A stretch of 64,000 bases of DNA from the NCBI GenBank assembly GCA_012960245.1, contig DUBO01000056.1, forward strand, positions 104,859 to 168,858, written 5' to 3'. Numbering within the stretch: position 1 is the stretch's first letter; every line of letters starts with the position of its first letter. This document shows positions 54,901 through 61,800 of the stretch, in pieces. Position numbers and translations under genes: made by a program. Below the pieces are notes generated by a model. That model was given only the letters and a program-made list of their open reading frames with translations. It was not told the DNA's origin and searched no databases. The stretch is from Candidatus Binatota bacterium. Its GTDB lineage: Bacteria > Desulfobacterota > Binatia > UBA1149.

Positions 54901-55020
54901 GACGGCGGGTAGTTCGCGGACCGGCAGGCGCGAGTAGCCAACGAGTCCTACCGCGAGCAGCGACAGCGACAACACGGTGGCCAGGACGGGGCGCTTGATA
55001 CAGATCTCGGGCAGGAACAT
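51928..55020 (-). CDS. RND-family efflux pump permease (HAE1-like)
   Basis: 1030 residues. N-terminal MFLPEICIKRPVLATVLSLSL and the 12-helix RND layout with two large periplasmic loops. The proton-relay Asp pair in GVVVDDAIIVVENIYRHME (helix 4), and a Lys in GLVTKNSILLVDY (helix 10), match HAE1 pumps such as AcrB and MexB. It exports drugs or lipophilic compounds by proton exchange. Substrate unknown. ATG 55020 lies four bases after the adaptor gene's stop, so they are one operon. No outer-membrane channel gene is nearby. Confidence 0.94.
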   Translation of the reverse strand: MFLPEICIKRPVLATVLSLSLLAVGLVGYSRLPVRELPAVDFPVISVSTVLPGASAQVVETEITEVLEEELNGIEGVQFIRSVSTEQVSSITLQFELHRDIDSAAQDVRDKVSRVRRRLPEDAQQPRVSKVDIDAQAIMWLALHSSTRNPFERMHMVDKVIKPLAQGVPGVGSVLVGGSNRKAIRIELNRSRLAAHGITVGDVERALVTRNVELPSGRVEGQWREFVVRTHGEVSSPEEFEELVVATRNGRPVRVGDVGKARYGFNNERTRARFNGTPTSGLGIVKQSGSNTLTVTGGVKDLHRRLDGQLPEGYKLDIAYDQSGFIEDSVREVKQSLVVAGVLVLLVIFVFLQSMRTTLIPSITMPVAIMFAFGMLYFLDFSINNLTLLALTLVIGVVVDDAIIVVENIYRHMENGATRIQAAITASGEIAFAVISTTLTLLAVFVPIAFMSGVVGRFFYEFGIAVAVAVSASSFVALTLTPMLCSRFLSVGSTTRREGVLGSMARRFDSDVEALSRGYRRALEWALNHGRWLAALLLLAIVVSGLLFKLVGKEFLPQDDRGYFVAVISTPEGSTLDYQDRYQRQVEKLLDTTPEVATYFSILAITRGGPGKVNSGIMFVGLQPHDQRERSMAEVLGELRGRAASIAGADAYFLTSNALQRSRRSKPLQFVIQHNDFDELARQALVMKTALEDEPGFIDVDTDLEMNKPQLNVEIDREKAAALGISPLEIADSLRILLGGADVSRFRQGNERYDVILQLEAAHRLSPGDLSGIYVRTSSGELVTLENVVTVTEDVGPSEVIHYNRKRAVVVEANLEDLELGQAIERTSQLAADLLPQGFTTDLAGESREYTRGSRGLSLTFLFAVMAIYLVLAAQFESFIQPITIMLALPLAVLGALAGLLVTGMTLNMYSFIGIIMLMGLVTKNSILLVDYINILRARGVEIREAILEAGAVRLRPILMTAFSTIFGILPIALGSGPGAESRRPLGVAVVTGMILSTVLTLMVVPVFYRATDRIVERFRSRKQKRQPGG

Positions 55021-55024
55021 GGCT

Positions 55025-56116
55025 TCAGTCGTCGAGGCCGGTGGCCACGGGGTCTCCGTCGGCCAGGCGATGCTGGCCCGCAATTACCACCTGCTCGCCG
55101 GCCTCCATGCCCGCGCGCAGCTCGACTCCCCCGGGAAGACGCTCGCCCAGGGTCACGGACCTGCGCAGGGCCTTGCCGTCGGTGACCACGAACACCCAGT
55201 GCTCTCCACCTACGCCCAGGATGGCCTGTTCGGGGACAACCACGCTGTCGGGGCGTGACTCGAGCACCAGGCTCAGCTCCACGAACTGTCCGTCTCGAAG
55301 CAGGCCGTCCTGGTTGCTGACTTCGGCCTTGAGTCTCAGCTGCCGGGTTTCGCTGTCCACGGCGGGGTCTATGAAATTGACCATGCCCTGCACGACTTCG
55401 GATCGTCCGGGTACCGTGACACGAACGGGTGTGGACTCCTTGACCAGGGCCGCGTGCTTGTCGGGAACGCCAAAGCTTATTTCCACCGGCGTGGAGTCGG
55501 TGACAACGACCAGGGTCGCGCCTGAGCGAACAAAGTTGCCGATGTCGTAGTGCCTGTATCCTGACTCGCCATCGAAGGGGGCCAGCAGCCGGTACTCTTC
55601 GAGCCCGCGGGTGGCGAGGTCGAGTGAGGCTTCGTTCTCGCGCACGGATGCCTGCGCCCCGAGGTGGTCGGCCCGGGCGGCCTCGAGTTCTTCGACCGAT
55701 ACCAGCTCGTCGCCGAAAAGCCGCTCGATTCTGGACTGCCGTTGCCTGCTGACCACGGCGCGGGCAACGGCGTTGTCCAGCGCCGCGCGGGCCACGTTGA
55801 CCGACGCGCGGGCCTTGCTGTCGTCGAGTTGCACGAGCATCTGGCCCCGGGAGACGGTAGCGCCTTCTTCGAATCCCAGCCCGGTGATGACGCCGTCGAC
55901 CTGCGGGCTTATTTCGGCCCTGAGGCTGGCCTTGACGTTGCCCACCGCGTCAAAGCGCACTTCGACCATGCGGCTTTCGGCTTCCGCGAGGGTGACGGCA
56001 GCGCGCCGTTCGGGCCGCGAAGAATCGTCGTCCGAGCAGCCGCAGGCCAACAGCACGAGCGTGCAGCAGGAGGTCAGTACGATGAGCCGACGTGCGGATA
56101 AATTAAGGTCGAACAT
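55025..56116 (-). CDS. RND efflux periplasmic adaptor (membrane fusion protein), lipoprotein
   Basis: 363 residues from ATG 56116. The N-terminus has a signal with Cys after it (LLACGCSDDDSS), so it is likely lipid-anchored in the inner membrane. The biotinyl-lipoyl-like halves are GNVKASLRAEISPQVDGVI and RLLAPFDGESGYR; an alpha hairpin sits between them (ARASVNVARAALDN...EASLDLATRGLE). VVVPEQAILGVGGEHWVFVV belongs to the membrane-proximal domain. It links the RND permease to an outer-membrane channel. GTG 56143 is a possible earlier start; neither has a good ribosome site. Confidence 0.92.
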   Translation of the reverse strand: MFDLNLSARRLIVLTSCCTLVLLACGCSDDDSSRPERRAAVTLAEAESRMVEVRFDAVGNVKASLRAEISPQVDGVITGLGFEEGATVSRGQMLVQLDDSKARASVNVARAALDNAVARAVVSRQRQSRIERLFGDELVSVEELEAARADHLGAQASVRENEASLDLATRGLEEYRLLAPFDGESGYRHYDIGNFVRSGATLVVVTDSTPVEISFGVPDKHAALVKESTPVRVTVPGRSEVVQGMVNFIDPAVDSETRQLRLKAEVSNQDGLLRDGQFVELSLVLESRPDSVVVPEQAILGVGGEHWVFVVTDGKALRRSVTLGERLPGGVELRAGMEAGEQVVIAGQHRLADGDPVATGLDD

Positions 56117-56274
56117 GGCAACGATAGAAGATTGAGGGGGCACCGCGCCAGCCGTGCAGCAGCCCAGTGTCCGAGATTAGCAGGCACAGGGCAAACAGGT
56201 AGGGGTAAAACAGCCGCCACGGGGGTCGTTCGCCCCCTCACACGGGGGGGTAGGCCCGGTTGTGCGCGTTGGTG

Positions 56275-57093
56275 TCAGCCTAGGTGATTTGAGAGCCAGT
56301 CGATCAGGGCCTTGGTGGCGTCGGGGCGCAGTCCGAGACCCGGCGAGCCCTTGTCCGATACTTCCTGCATCAGCGAAGAGTCGCTTCCCTCGATGCTGAC
56401 GAGCGTGGTTTCAAGCTTCGAGCCCTCATTGTGTTCGCGGGCGTCGAGCACGAAACGCCCGCGCTGGTACAGGTCATCGGGGTACTTGTCACCCACGACC
56501 AGCAGCAGCGGCGAAGTGAGCGACAACGCGAGTCGCTCGCCCACCTGGTTGCCCAGCAGGGCGACTCCATTCAGGGGGTTAATATTCTCAAAACGCTCAA
56601 ATATGGCGCCTATGGTTGCGGTGCCACTGCCGTGTCCGACCAGGAACACTCGCCCGGTGTCCACGCGGGCGTGGTCGATGGCCCGCGTGTAGGCCTCCAG
56701 CGCGTTGGACCTGTCTGTGGCCCAGTGTCCGGGGCTGCTTCGGCCCGCGCCCGGCGCGTCAAAGCGGAAGACCGCGTAGCCCTTGTCTACCAGCAACTCG
56801 GCCAGGCGCTCATACACACCCTTGCCGAGTTCAAAGTCCGCTCCCGGCGGCCAGCCGTTTCGGTCCACGCGTCCACCCGGGGGAATGATGACCACCAGTG
56901 GCGCCAGCCCCGCTGACGGAAAATCCCACTGCGCGGCGAGCACGGCGTCCACGCTTTTGAACGTGGTCTGCACCGTGGACGGGCGCTTTTCGATTTCGCC
57001 GCCACCCCCTGTGACGGCCGCCGTCGCTGTGCCTGTCGCCAGCAGCAGGCCGAAAGCCAGTGTTGCTAGAGCTTTCGTTTTGCGAAGTACCAA
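56275..57093 (-). CDS. Exported alpha/beta-hydrolase-like protein
   Basis: 272 residues. Signal peptide (KTKALATLAFGLLLATGTATA). The fold elements are IIPPGGRVDRNGW (oxyanion loop), FRFDAPGAGRSSPG, and the elbow strand VFLVGHGSGTATI. In classic members the nucleophile Ser sits at the third position of G-H-S-x-G; here that position is Gly155, and Ser156 is one residue later. It may therefore be inactive, or the elbow is shifted. A possible acid is Asp in LLLVVGDKYPDD; no clear catalytic His is seen, although the C-terminus is intact. Start TTG 57093 lies inside the 3' end of the peroxiredoxin gene, a 28-bp overlap. Confidence 0.75.
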   Translation of the reverse strand: MVLRKTKALATLAFGLLLATGTATAAVTGGGGEIEKRPSTVQTTFKSVDAVLAAQWDFPSAGLAPLVVIIPPGGRVDRNGWPPGADFELGKGVYERLAELLVDKGYAVFRFDAPGAGRSSPGHWATDRSNALEAYTRAIDHARVDTGRVFLVGHGSGTATIGAIFERFENINPLNGVALLGNQVGERLALSLTSPLLLVVGDKYPDDLYQRGRFVLDAREHNEGSKLETTLVSIEGSDSSLMQEVSDKGSPGLGLRPDATKALIDWLSNHLG

Positions 57094-57725
57094 TCGGTGA
57101 CCTCCAGGCCGGTGTCCTTCGTCCGTTGCTCGGCATCGCTCACGGTCAGCGGTGGCGGTTGGATGACGTCATCGCCTTCCTTCCATCCCTCGGGTGTAGC
57201 CACCGCGTGCTCGGTCGTGGTCTGCAGCGACACAAGCAACCTGAAAATCTCGTCGACGCTACGACCGTTGGTGAGCGGGTAGTAGACCATGGCGCGCAGC
57301 AGGCCCTCGGGGTCGATGACAAACACGCAACGAACGGTGGCCGTGTTGCTCGCGCCCGGGTGCAGCATGCCGTAGGCCGTGGCCACAGTGGTGTCGAGGT
57401 CGGCGATCAGGGGAAAGGGTATCTCGACGTCGAAGTTCGACTTGATGTTCTGCACCCAGGCGATGTGCGAGTAGATGCTGTCGATGGAAAGTCCGATGAG
57501 CTGCACGCCCCTGGCGGCAAACTCGTCGTTGCGGCGGGCGAACTCCATCAGCTCGGTGGTGCAGACCGGGGTGAAGTCGGCGGGATGTGAGAACAGCACC
57601 ACCCACTTGCCCTTGAAGTCCTCGAGCTTGATAGGTCCGTGTGTTGATACGGCCTCAAACGCGGGCGCGGGCTCAAGCAGCCTGGGCAGGGACGTTACTG
57701 CCTGTTCGGTAGTGTTTTCGCTCAT
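57066..57725 (-). CDS. 1-Cys peroxiredoxin (Prx6/AhpC-TSA family)
   Basis: 219 residues. The peroxidatic Cys is Cys55 in the motif SHPADFTPVCTTEL, followed by FPLIADLD and a long C-terminal domain with LVSLQTTTEHAVATPEGWKEGDDVIQPP, characteristic of the Prx6 group. It reduces peroxides, usually with glutathione or a thioredoxin-like reductant. ATG 57725 fits the family start. The next gene downstream, an exported hydrolase, overlaps its end. Confidence 0.95.
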   Translation of the reverse strand: MSENTTEQAVTSLPRLLEPAPAFEAVSTHGPIKLEDFKGKWVVLFSHPADFTPVCTTELMEFARRNDEFAARGVQLIGLSIDSIYSHIAWVQNIKSNFDVEIPFPLIADLDTTVATAYGMLHPGASNTATVRCVFVIDPEGLLRAMVYYPLTNGRSVDEIFRLLVSLQTTTEHAVATPEGWKEGDDVIQPPPLTVSDAEQRTKDTGLEVTDWYFAKRKL

Positions 57726-57863
57726 GTCGTGTGTCTCCGGTCCAGCGGCGGCCTGCCGCGGGCTCGGGCCTAATGTGCTGCCCGGGTGGCTGTCTTGTCA
57801 AGGCGCGGCAGCCCGGGCGGGCAGCGCCGGCCCTTGCTTATCGGTCGTATGCGCTCGGCGGGC

Positions 57864-59342
57864 TCAGAACTGTTCGTCGTCAAGCGGGCGGTACTGAAGT
57901 GCTTCGGACAGGTGCGCGCAGCTCACTTCGCTCTCGCCGCCGAGGTCGGCGATGGTCGACGACACGGCCTGCAGGCTGCGAGTTGACCGAGCCGACAGGT
58001 CCATGGCCTCGCTGGCCTTGCCCAGGAGTTCTTCTGCTGCCGAGGAAAACGGCAGGCGAGTTCGGCCGCGCAGGTGGCGGCGCCCTGCCGCGCTTTGTAC
58101 ACGTTTGCGGACGGTAGCCGAGTTTTCAGGGCTCGTGCCCGGATCCATTTCGGCAAAGCTGATCCTGGGCACGTGTATGTGCAGGTCTATGCGGTCGAGC
58201 AGCGGGCCGCTAATGCGATTCCTGTAACGCCGCAGTTGATGGTCGCTGCAGCGACACTCGCGCCCCGTGCAGCCCCTGAAACCGCAGGGGCAGGGGTTCA
58301 TGGCGGCAACGAGGAGAAAGTCGGCAGGGAAGGTCACGCTGCCCGCTGCGCGACATATGGTGAGCTCCGCTTCTTCCAGCGGCTGCCGCAGCTGGTTGAG
58401 CACGGCCGGCGAGAACTCGGGCAGCTCGTCGAGGAAGAGCACGCCCCGGTGCGCCAGGCTGATCTCTCCAGGTCGTATGCCTGGCCCGCCTCCGCCCACC
58501 AGGCCGGGGCCGCTCACCGCGTGGTGGGGTGCGCGAAAGGGCCGCTCGGTCACCAGGGCGCCACCGGCCACGCCCGCCACGCTGTGCACGGTGGTGACCT
58601 CCATGGCTTCGGCCACCGAGAGTGCCGGTAGCAAGCCGGGTAGCCTGCGTGCGAGCATGGTTTTGCCTGCGCCCGGTGGACCGCTCATGAGCATGTGGTG
58701 GCGGCCGGCGGCGGCGATCTCCAGTGCCCGGCGCGCCGATTGCTGACCGTGTACGTCGATGAGGTCGGAATCGGTGTCGGCTCGCTGGGCCAGCAGCGCC
58801 TCGGCGTTGACCACTACCGCCGCCGCCTTGAAGCCCGAGCGCAGCAGCGAGAGGGTTTCCCCGAGGCTGTCGACACCGTACACGGCGAGGCCGCCGGCAA
58901 GCGCGGCCTCTTCGGCGTTGGCGCGCGGCAGCACCAGTCGCTCGAGCCCGCGGCGCGAGGCGCACAGGGCGGCCGGCAGGGCGCCGTTTACTGCGCGCAC
59001 CTGCCCGTCCAGGCCGAGCTCTCCGAGGAAGGCCGTGCCACGCACCTGCTCGGTGTCGCTCAGCCCGGCGGCCGTAAGCAGGGCGATGGCGATCGACAGG
59101 TCGAAGGCCGAGCCCGCCTTGCGCCGGGACGCCGGCGACAGGTTCACAAGGCCACGCCCGCGAGGAAAGTCAGGGGTGGTGGCCCTTATGGCCGACCGCA
59201 CGCGCTCGCGGCCCTCCCTGACGGCGGTATCGGGCAGTCCTACGAAGGTGAGCTGGGGCAGGCCGGTGGAAACGCTGGCCTCCACGCGGACCAGGTAGCC
59301 TTCGACGCCTTCGTGCGCACAGGTATTGGTACTAGCCAGCAC
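57864..59342 (-). CDS. comM: YifB/ComM family Mg chelatase-like AAA+ ATPase
   Basis: 492 residues. N-terminal Lon-S16-like domain (VSTGLPQLTFVGLPDTAVREGRERVRSAI). Walker A MSGPPGAGKTMLARRLPGLLP, Walker B GVLFLDELPEF, and a C4 zinc knuckle CPCGFRGCTGRECRCSDHQ, all typical of ComM. ComM is a hexameric branch-migration helicase that helps integrate incoming DNA during natural transformation. GTG 59342 is the likely start. It is divergent from the amidotransferase gene; dprA lies about 1.3 kb away. Confidence 0.93.
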   Translation of the reverse strand: MLASTNTCAHEGVEGYLVRVEASVSTGLPQLTFVGLPDTAVREGRERVRSAIRATTPDFPRGRGLVNLSPASRRKAGSAFDLSIAIALLTAAGLSDTEQVRGTAFLGELGLDGQVRAVNGALPAALCASRRGLERLVLPRANAEEAALAGGLAVYGVDSLGETLSLLRSGFKAAAVVVNAEALLAQRADTDSDLIDVHGQQSARRALEIAAAGRHHMLMSGPPGAGKTMLARRLPGLLPALSVAEAMEVTTVHSVAGVAGGALVTERPFRAPHHAVSGPGLVGGGGPGIRPGEISLAHRGVLFLDELPEFSPAVLNQLRQPLEEAELTICRAAGSVTFPADFLLVAAMNPCPCGFRGCTGRECRCSDHQLRRYRNRISGPLLDRIDLHIHVPRISFAEMDPGTSPENSATVRKRVQSAAGRRHLRGRTRLPFSSAAEELLGKASEAMDLSARSTRSLQAVSSTIADLGGESEVSCAHLSEALQYRPLDDEQF

Positions 59343-59450
59343 CCCGCTAATCTGTCAGGTCGGCGCGTGGTTACTCAACGCATTGGATGTAATATAACGG
59401 TGACTGGGCCGTGAGACAGTGATATTGAAGAGCCGGATAAAGAGAAGCCT
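59343..59450. promoter_or_regulatory. Divergent promoter region between comM and the amidotransferase gene
   Basis: 108 bp between the comM start and the plus-strand amidotransferase. It is less G+C-rich than its surroundings (TAATATAACGG near 59390), as expected for promoters. I cannot fix the -35/-10 pair for either side with confidence. Confidence 0.35.
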
Positions 59451-60038
59451 ATGCTTGTGATGGTAGACAACTACGACTCGTTCACCTGGAACCTCGTCCA
59501 GTACCTTGGTGAACTCGGTGCCGATGTGGTTGTTCATCGCAACGACGAGGTAACTCCGGAAGAAATAGAGCAGGCCGGGCCCCGCGGGGTGGTGGTGTCG
59601 CCTGGCCCGTGCACGCCGCGTGAGGCGGGTATCTCGGTGGAAGTCGTTCGTCGCTTCGCCGGCAAGCTGCCCGTGCTGGGGGTCTGCCTGGGCCACCAGT
59701 GTATCGCCAGCGCCTTCGGTGGCAAGGTGGTGAGGGCCGACAGGCTGATGCACGGCAAGACCTCGCCCGTGGAGCACGACGGCCAGGGTGTCTTCAAGGA
59801 CCTGCCGCAGGGTTTTATCGCCACGCGCTATCACTCGCTGGTGGTCGAGAGAGAAAGCCTGCCCGCCGAGCTCGAGGTCAGCGCTTGGACGGCCGAGGGC
59901 GAGATCATGGGCATACGCCACAAGCAGTTGCAGGTTGAAGGCGTGCAGTTTCATCCCGAGTCGATACTCACCAGCGAGGGCAAGGCGTTGCTCGGCAACT
60001 TTCTCGGCATGGTCACCGGCGGCGAGTCGGGTCCATGA
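59451..60038 (+). CDS. Glutamine amidotransferase, TrpG/PabA type
   Basis: 195 residues, class I GATase. [20 protein letters not shown], oxyanion [14 protein letters not shown], nucleophile Cys in [17 protein letters not shown], and the His-Glu pair in [11 protein letters not shown]. Such subunits supply ammonia to anthranilate synthase (TrpE) or aminodeoxychorismate synthase (PabB). No synthase partner is in the window, so TrpG and PabA cannot be told apart. ATG 59451 follows AGAGAAG; the stop overlaps the lipoprotein start (ATGA). Confidence 0.93.
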   Translation: MLVMVDNYDSFTWNLVQYLGELGADVVVHRNDEVTPEEIEQAGPRGVVVSPGPCTPREAGISVEVVRRFAGKLPVLGVCLGHQCIASAFGGKVVRADRLMHGKTSPVEHDGQGVFKDLPQGFIATRYHSLVVERESLPAELEVSAWTAEGEIMGIRHKQLQVEGVQFHPESILTSEGKALLGNFLGMVTGGESGP

Positions 60039-60592
60039 AGAGTCGGCCCGCGCGCGCTCTCGGGCTGGCGTTGATGGCGCTGCTGGTTGTTGTCGGCGGC
60101 TGTGGCCCGCGCCGTGCCCCCGGACCATCCGGCGGCGGCTCTTCGGGGCCGGCTTCGATCAGCCGAACGCCAGGCGGGGTGGCCGTACCCTCGGGCTACC
60201 AGGCCGCCGTCAGCCTTGGCTCGGCGGCCGATGGGTGGGTCGTACTGCTGGCCGACCGGCTGCGCGACGGTGATTTTCGCTTGGCCCGGATGGGCAACAG
60301 GGTAAAGGCCAACCGCAGGGTCACGCTCGAAGACGGCAACAGCGTAACCCTGCTCGGACACAGCTACCCGGTAGAAAGCGCCGACGGTGCCGGTCCTTTC
60401 GTGTTGCGGCTGGAAGCCGAAGTTTTCAATCGTGACGGCGGTGCCCTGCTGGCCCTTTCCTGGAGCAGCCCGGGGCTCGAGTTTTCGCTCGACACGCTCG
60501 AACGTTTTCTGCGCGATGTCGCAGTCGACACCAACGCTTCCGACACCAACGCTTCCGACAGCGCTGCGGCCGGCCCACCCGACATCCATTAA
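60035..60592 (+). CDS. Predicted lipoprotein, unknown function
   Basis: 185 residues. A positive start and hydrophobic stretch ([17 protein letters not shown]) end in the lipobox V-G-G-C. A Gly/Ser/Pro linker follows, then a beta-rich domain with a [17 protein letters not shown] start and [19 protein letters not shown]. The C-terminal tail carries two copies of a 15-bp unit (DTNAS repeated). I know no family for it. The start overlaps the amidotransferase stop by four bases. Confidence 0.7.
   Translation: MKSRPARALGLALMALLVVVGGCGPRRAPGPSGGGSSGPASISRTPGGVAVPSGYQAAVSLGSAADGWVVLLADRLRDGDFRLARMGNRVKANRRVTLEDGNSVTLLGHSYPVESADGAGPFVLRLEAEVFNRDGGALLALSWSSPGLEFSLDTLERFLRDVAVDTNASDTNASDSAAAGPPDIH
60527..60556. 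repeat. 15-bp tandem repeat in the lipoprotein tail
   Basis: Units 60527-60541 and 60542-60556 are identical and encode D-T-N-A-S twice. A third, partial copy begins at 60557. Confidence 0.7.
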
Positions 60593-60632
60593 CTCCAAGG
60601 CATTGCAGACCGGGGTCGCTCGGTAGTAGGCA

Positions 60633-61739
60633 ATGGGGGTGAGTATTCCCCCCGACGACGAACTGTTGTGCCTGGTCGCTCTTTCCGACATGCGCGGAGC
60701 ATGGGGTGTACCCTGGCGACGCCTGGTGGCCGATTTCGGCTCGGCACGGGCGTTGTGGGCGGCTTCTGATGCCGAGCTCGAGCGGGCGGGCTTCAACGAG
60801 CGTGGACGGCGTCGCCTGCGCAACTTCAAGGCCTGGGAAATTCTGCGCCGCCGGCTCGACGGCTGGCGCCGTCAGCGGGTCGAGGTCTGCGGCCTGGGCG
60901 ACACCGCTTACCCCGCCGCCCTGCTCACGGTGGAAGACGGCCCACTGGTCCTCTACTACCGGGGTGCCACTCCCTCTGTCCACCGCCTGGCCGTAAGCGT
61001 GGTGGGCGCGCGCAAGGCGAGCGACTACGGTCTGCGCACGGCCCGCCGCCTGGGTCGCGAAGCGTCGGCTTGCGGGCTGGTGGTGGTGAGCGGCATGGCG
61101 CGGGGGATTGACGCCGAGGCGCAGCGCGGTGCACTCGAAAACGGAGCGAGCGTGGCCGTGCTCGGTTGCAGCCCCGAGCGGCCTTACCCGGAGTCGAGCA
61201 GTCGGCTGTACCGGCAACTGCTTGAGCGGGGGACGGTGCTGAGCGAGTTTCCCCCGGGAACCGAGCTGGCCGCGTGGCAGTTTCCCCGGCGCAACCGGAT
61301 TGTGACGGGCATGTCGGCGGCGACCGTGGTCATCGAGGCCGGCGAGGGCAGCGGCTCACTGATAAGCGCAAAACTGGCCCTGGCCCAGGGGCGGGAGTTG
61401 CTGGCAGTGCCCGGTCCGGTCGACTCGCAGGTGTCGCGCGGCAGCAACGCGCTTATACGCGATGGCTGCACACCTTTACTCGAAATTACCGACCTTCTGG
61501 CCGCGCTGGGCATGCATCCAAGCGGGTCCCAGGGGCTGGAAGTCAGCGCGAGGACAACCAAATGCAGCCCAGCCGAACAAGGATTGTTAGACCTGCTTGC
61601 GACCGAATCTCTGCACATTGATGACGTGGTGAGAAGGACCGGGCTTGACCGTGCGGCGATATTGGCGTTGATAACGTCGCTTGAACTTATCGGTCTGATC
61701 AAGCGTCAGTCCAGTGGCAGCTACGCCCGCGTGGCGTGA
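60633..61739 (+). CDS. dprA: DNA-processing protein DprA
   Basis: 368 residues. Rossmann-like DprA domain with SVVGARKASDYGLRTARRLG, VVSGMARGIDAEAQRGAL, SEFPPGTELAAWQFPRRNRI and VPGPVDSQVSRGSNALIRDG. The C-terminal winged-helix (about residues 300-365, IDDVVRRTGLDRAAILALIT) is of the DprA_WH type. DprA loads RecA on single-stranded DNA taken up in natural transformation. ATG 60633. Upstream of topA with about 61 bp between them, the usual dprA-topA pair. Confidence 0.94.
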   Translation: MGVSIPPDDELLCLVALSDMRGAWGVPWRRLVADFGSARALWAASDAELERAGFNERGRRRLRNFKAWEILRRRLDGWRRQRVEVCGLGDTAYPAALLTVEDGPLVLYYRGATPSVHRLAVSVVGARKASDYGLRTARRLGREASACGLVVVSGMARGIDAEAQRGALENGASVAVLGCSPERPYPESSSRLYRQLLERGTVLSEFPPGTELAAWQFPRRNRIVTGMSAATVVIEAGEGSGSLISAKLALAQGRELLAVPGPVDSQVSRGSNALIRDGCTPLLEITDLLAALGMHPSGSQGLEVSARTTKCSPAEQGLLDLLATESLHIDDVVRRTGLDRAAILALITSLELIGLIKRQSSGSYARVA

Positions 61740-61800
61740 CGGTGATGATTGCATGTTGCCCACGGACGCAAGCCCAGGCCGTTTGGTATAAGAGAGAATT

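Noticed and set aside
56221-56237. GGGGG/CCCCC hairpin after the exported hydrolase gene
   Set aside because: Short pure G/C stem and no adjacent T tract, expected by chance in this G+C-rich region.
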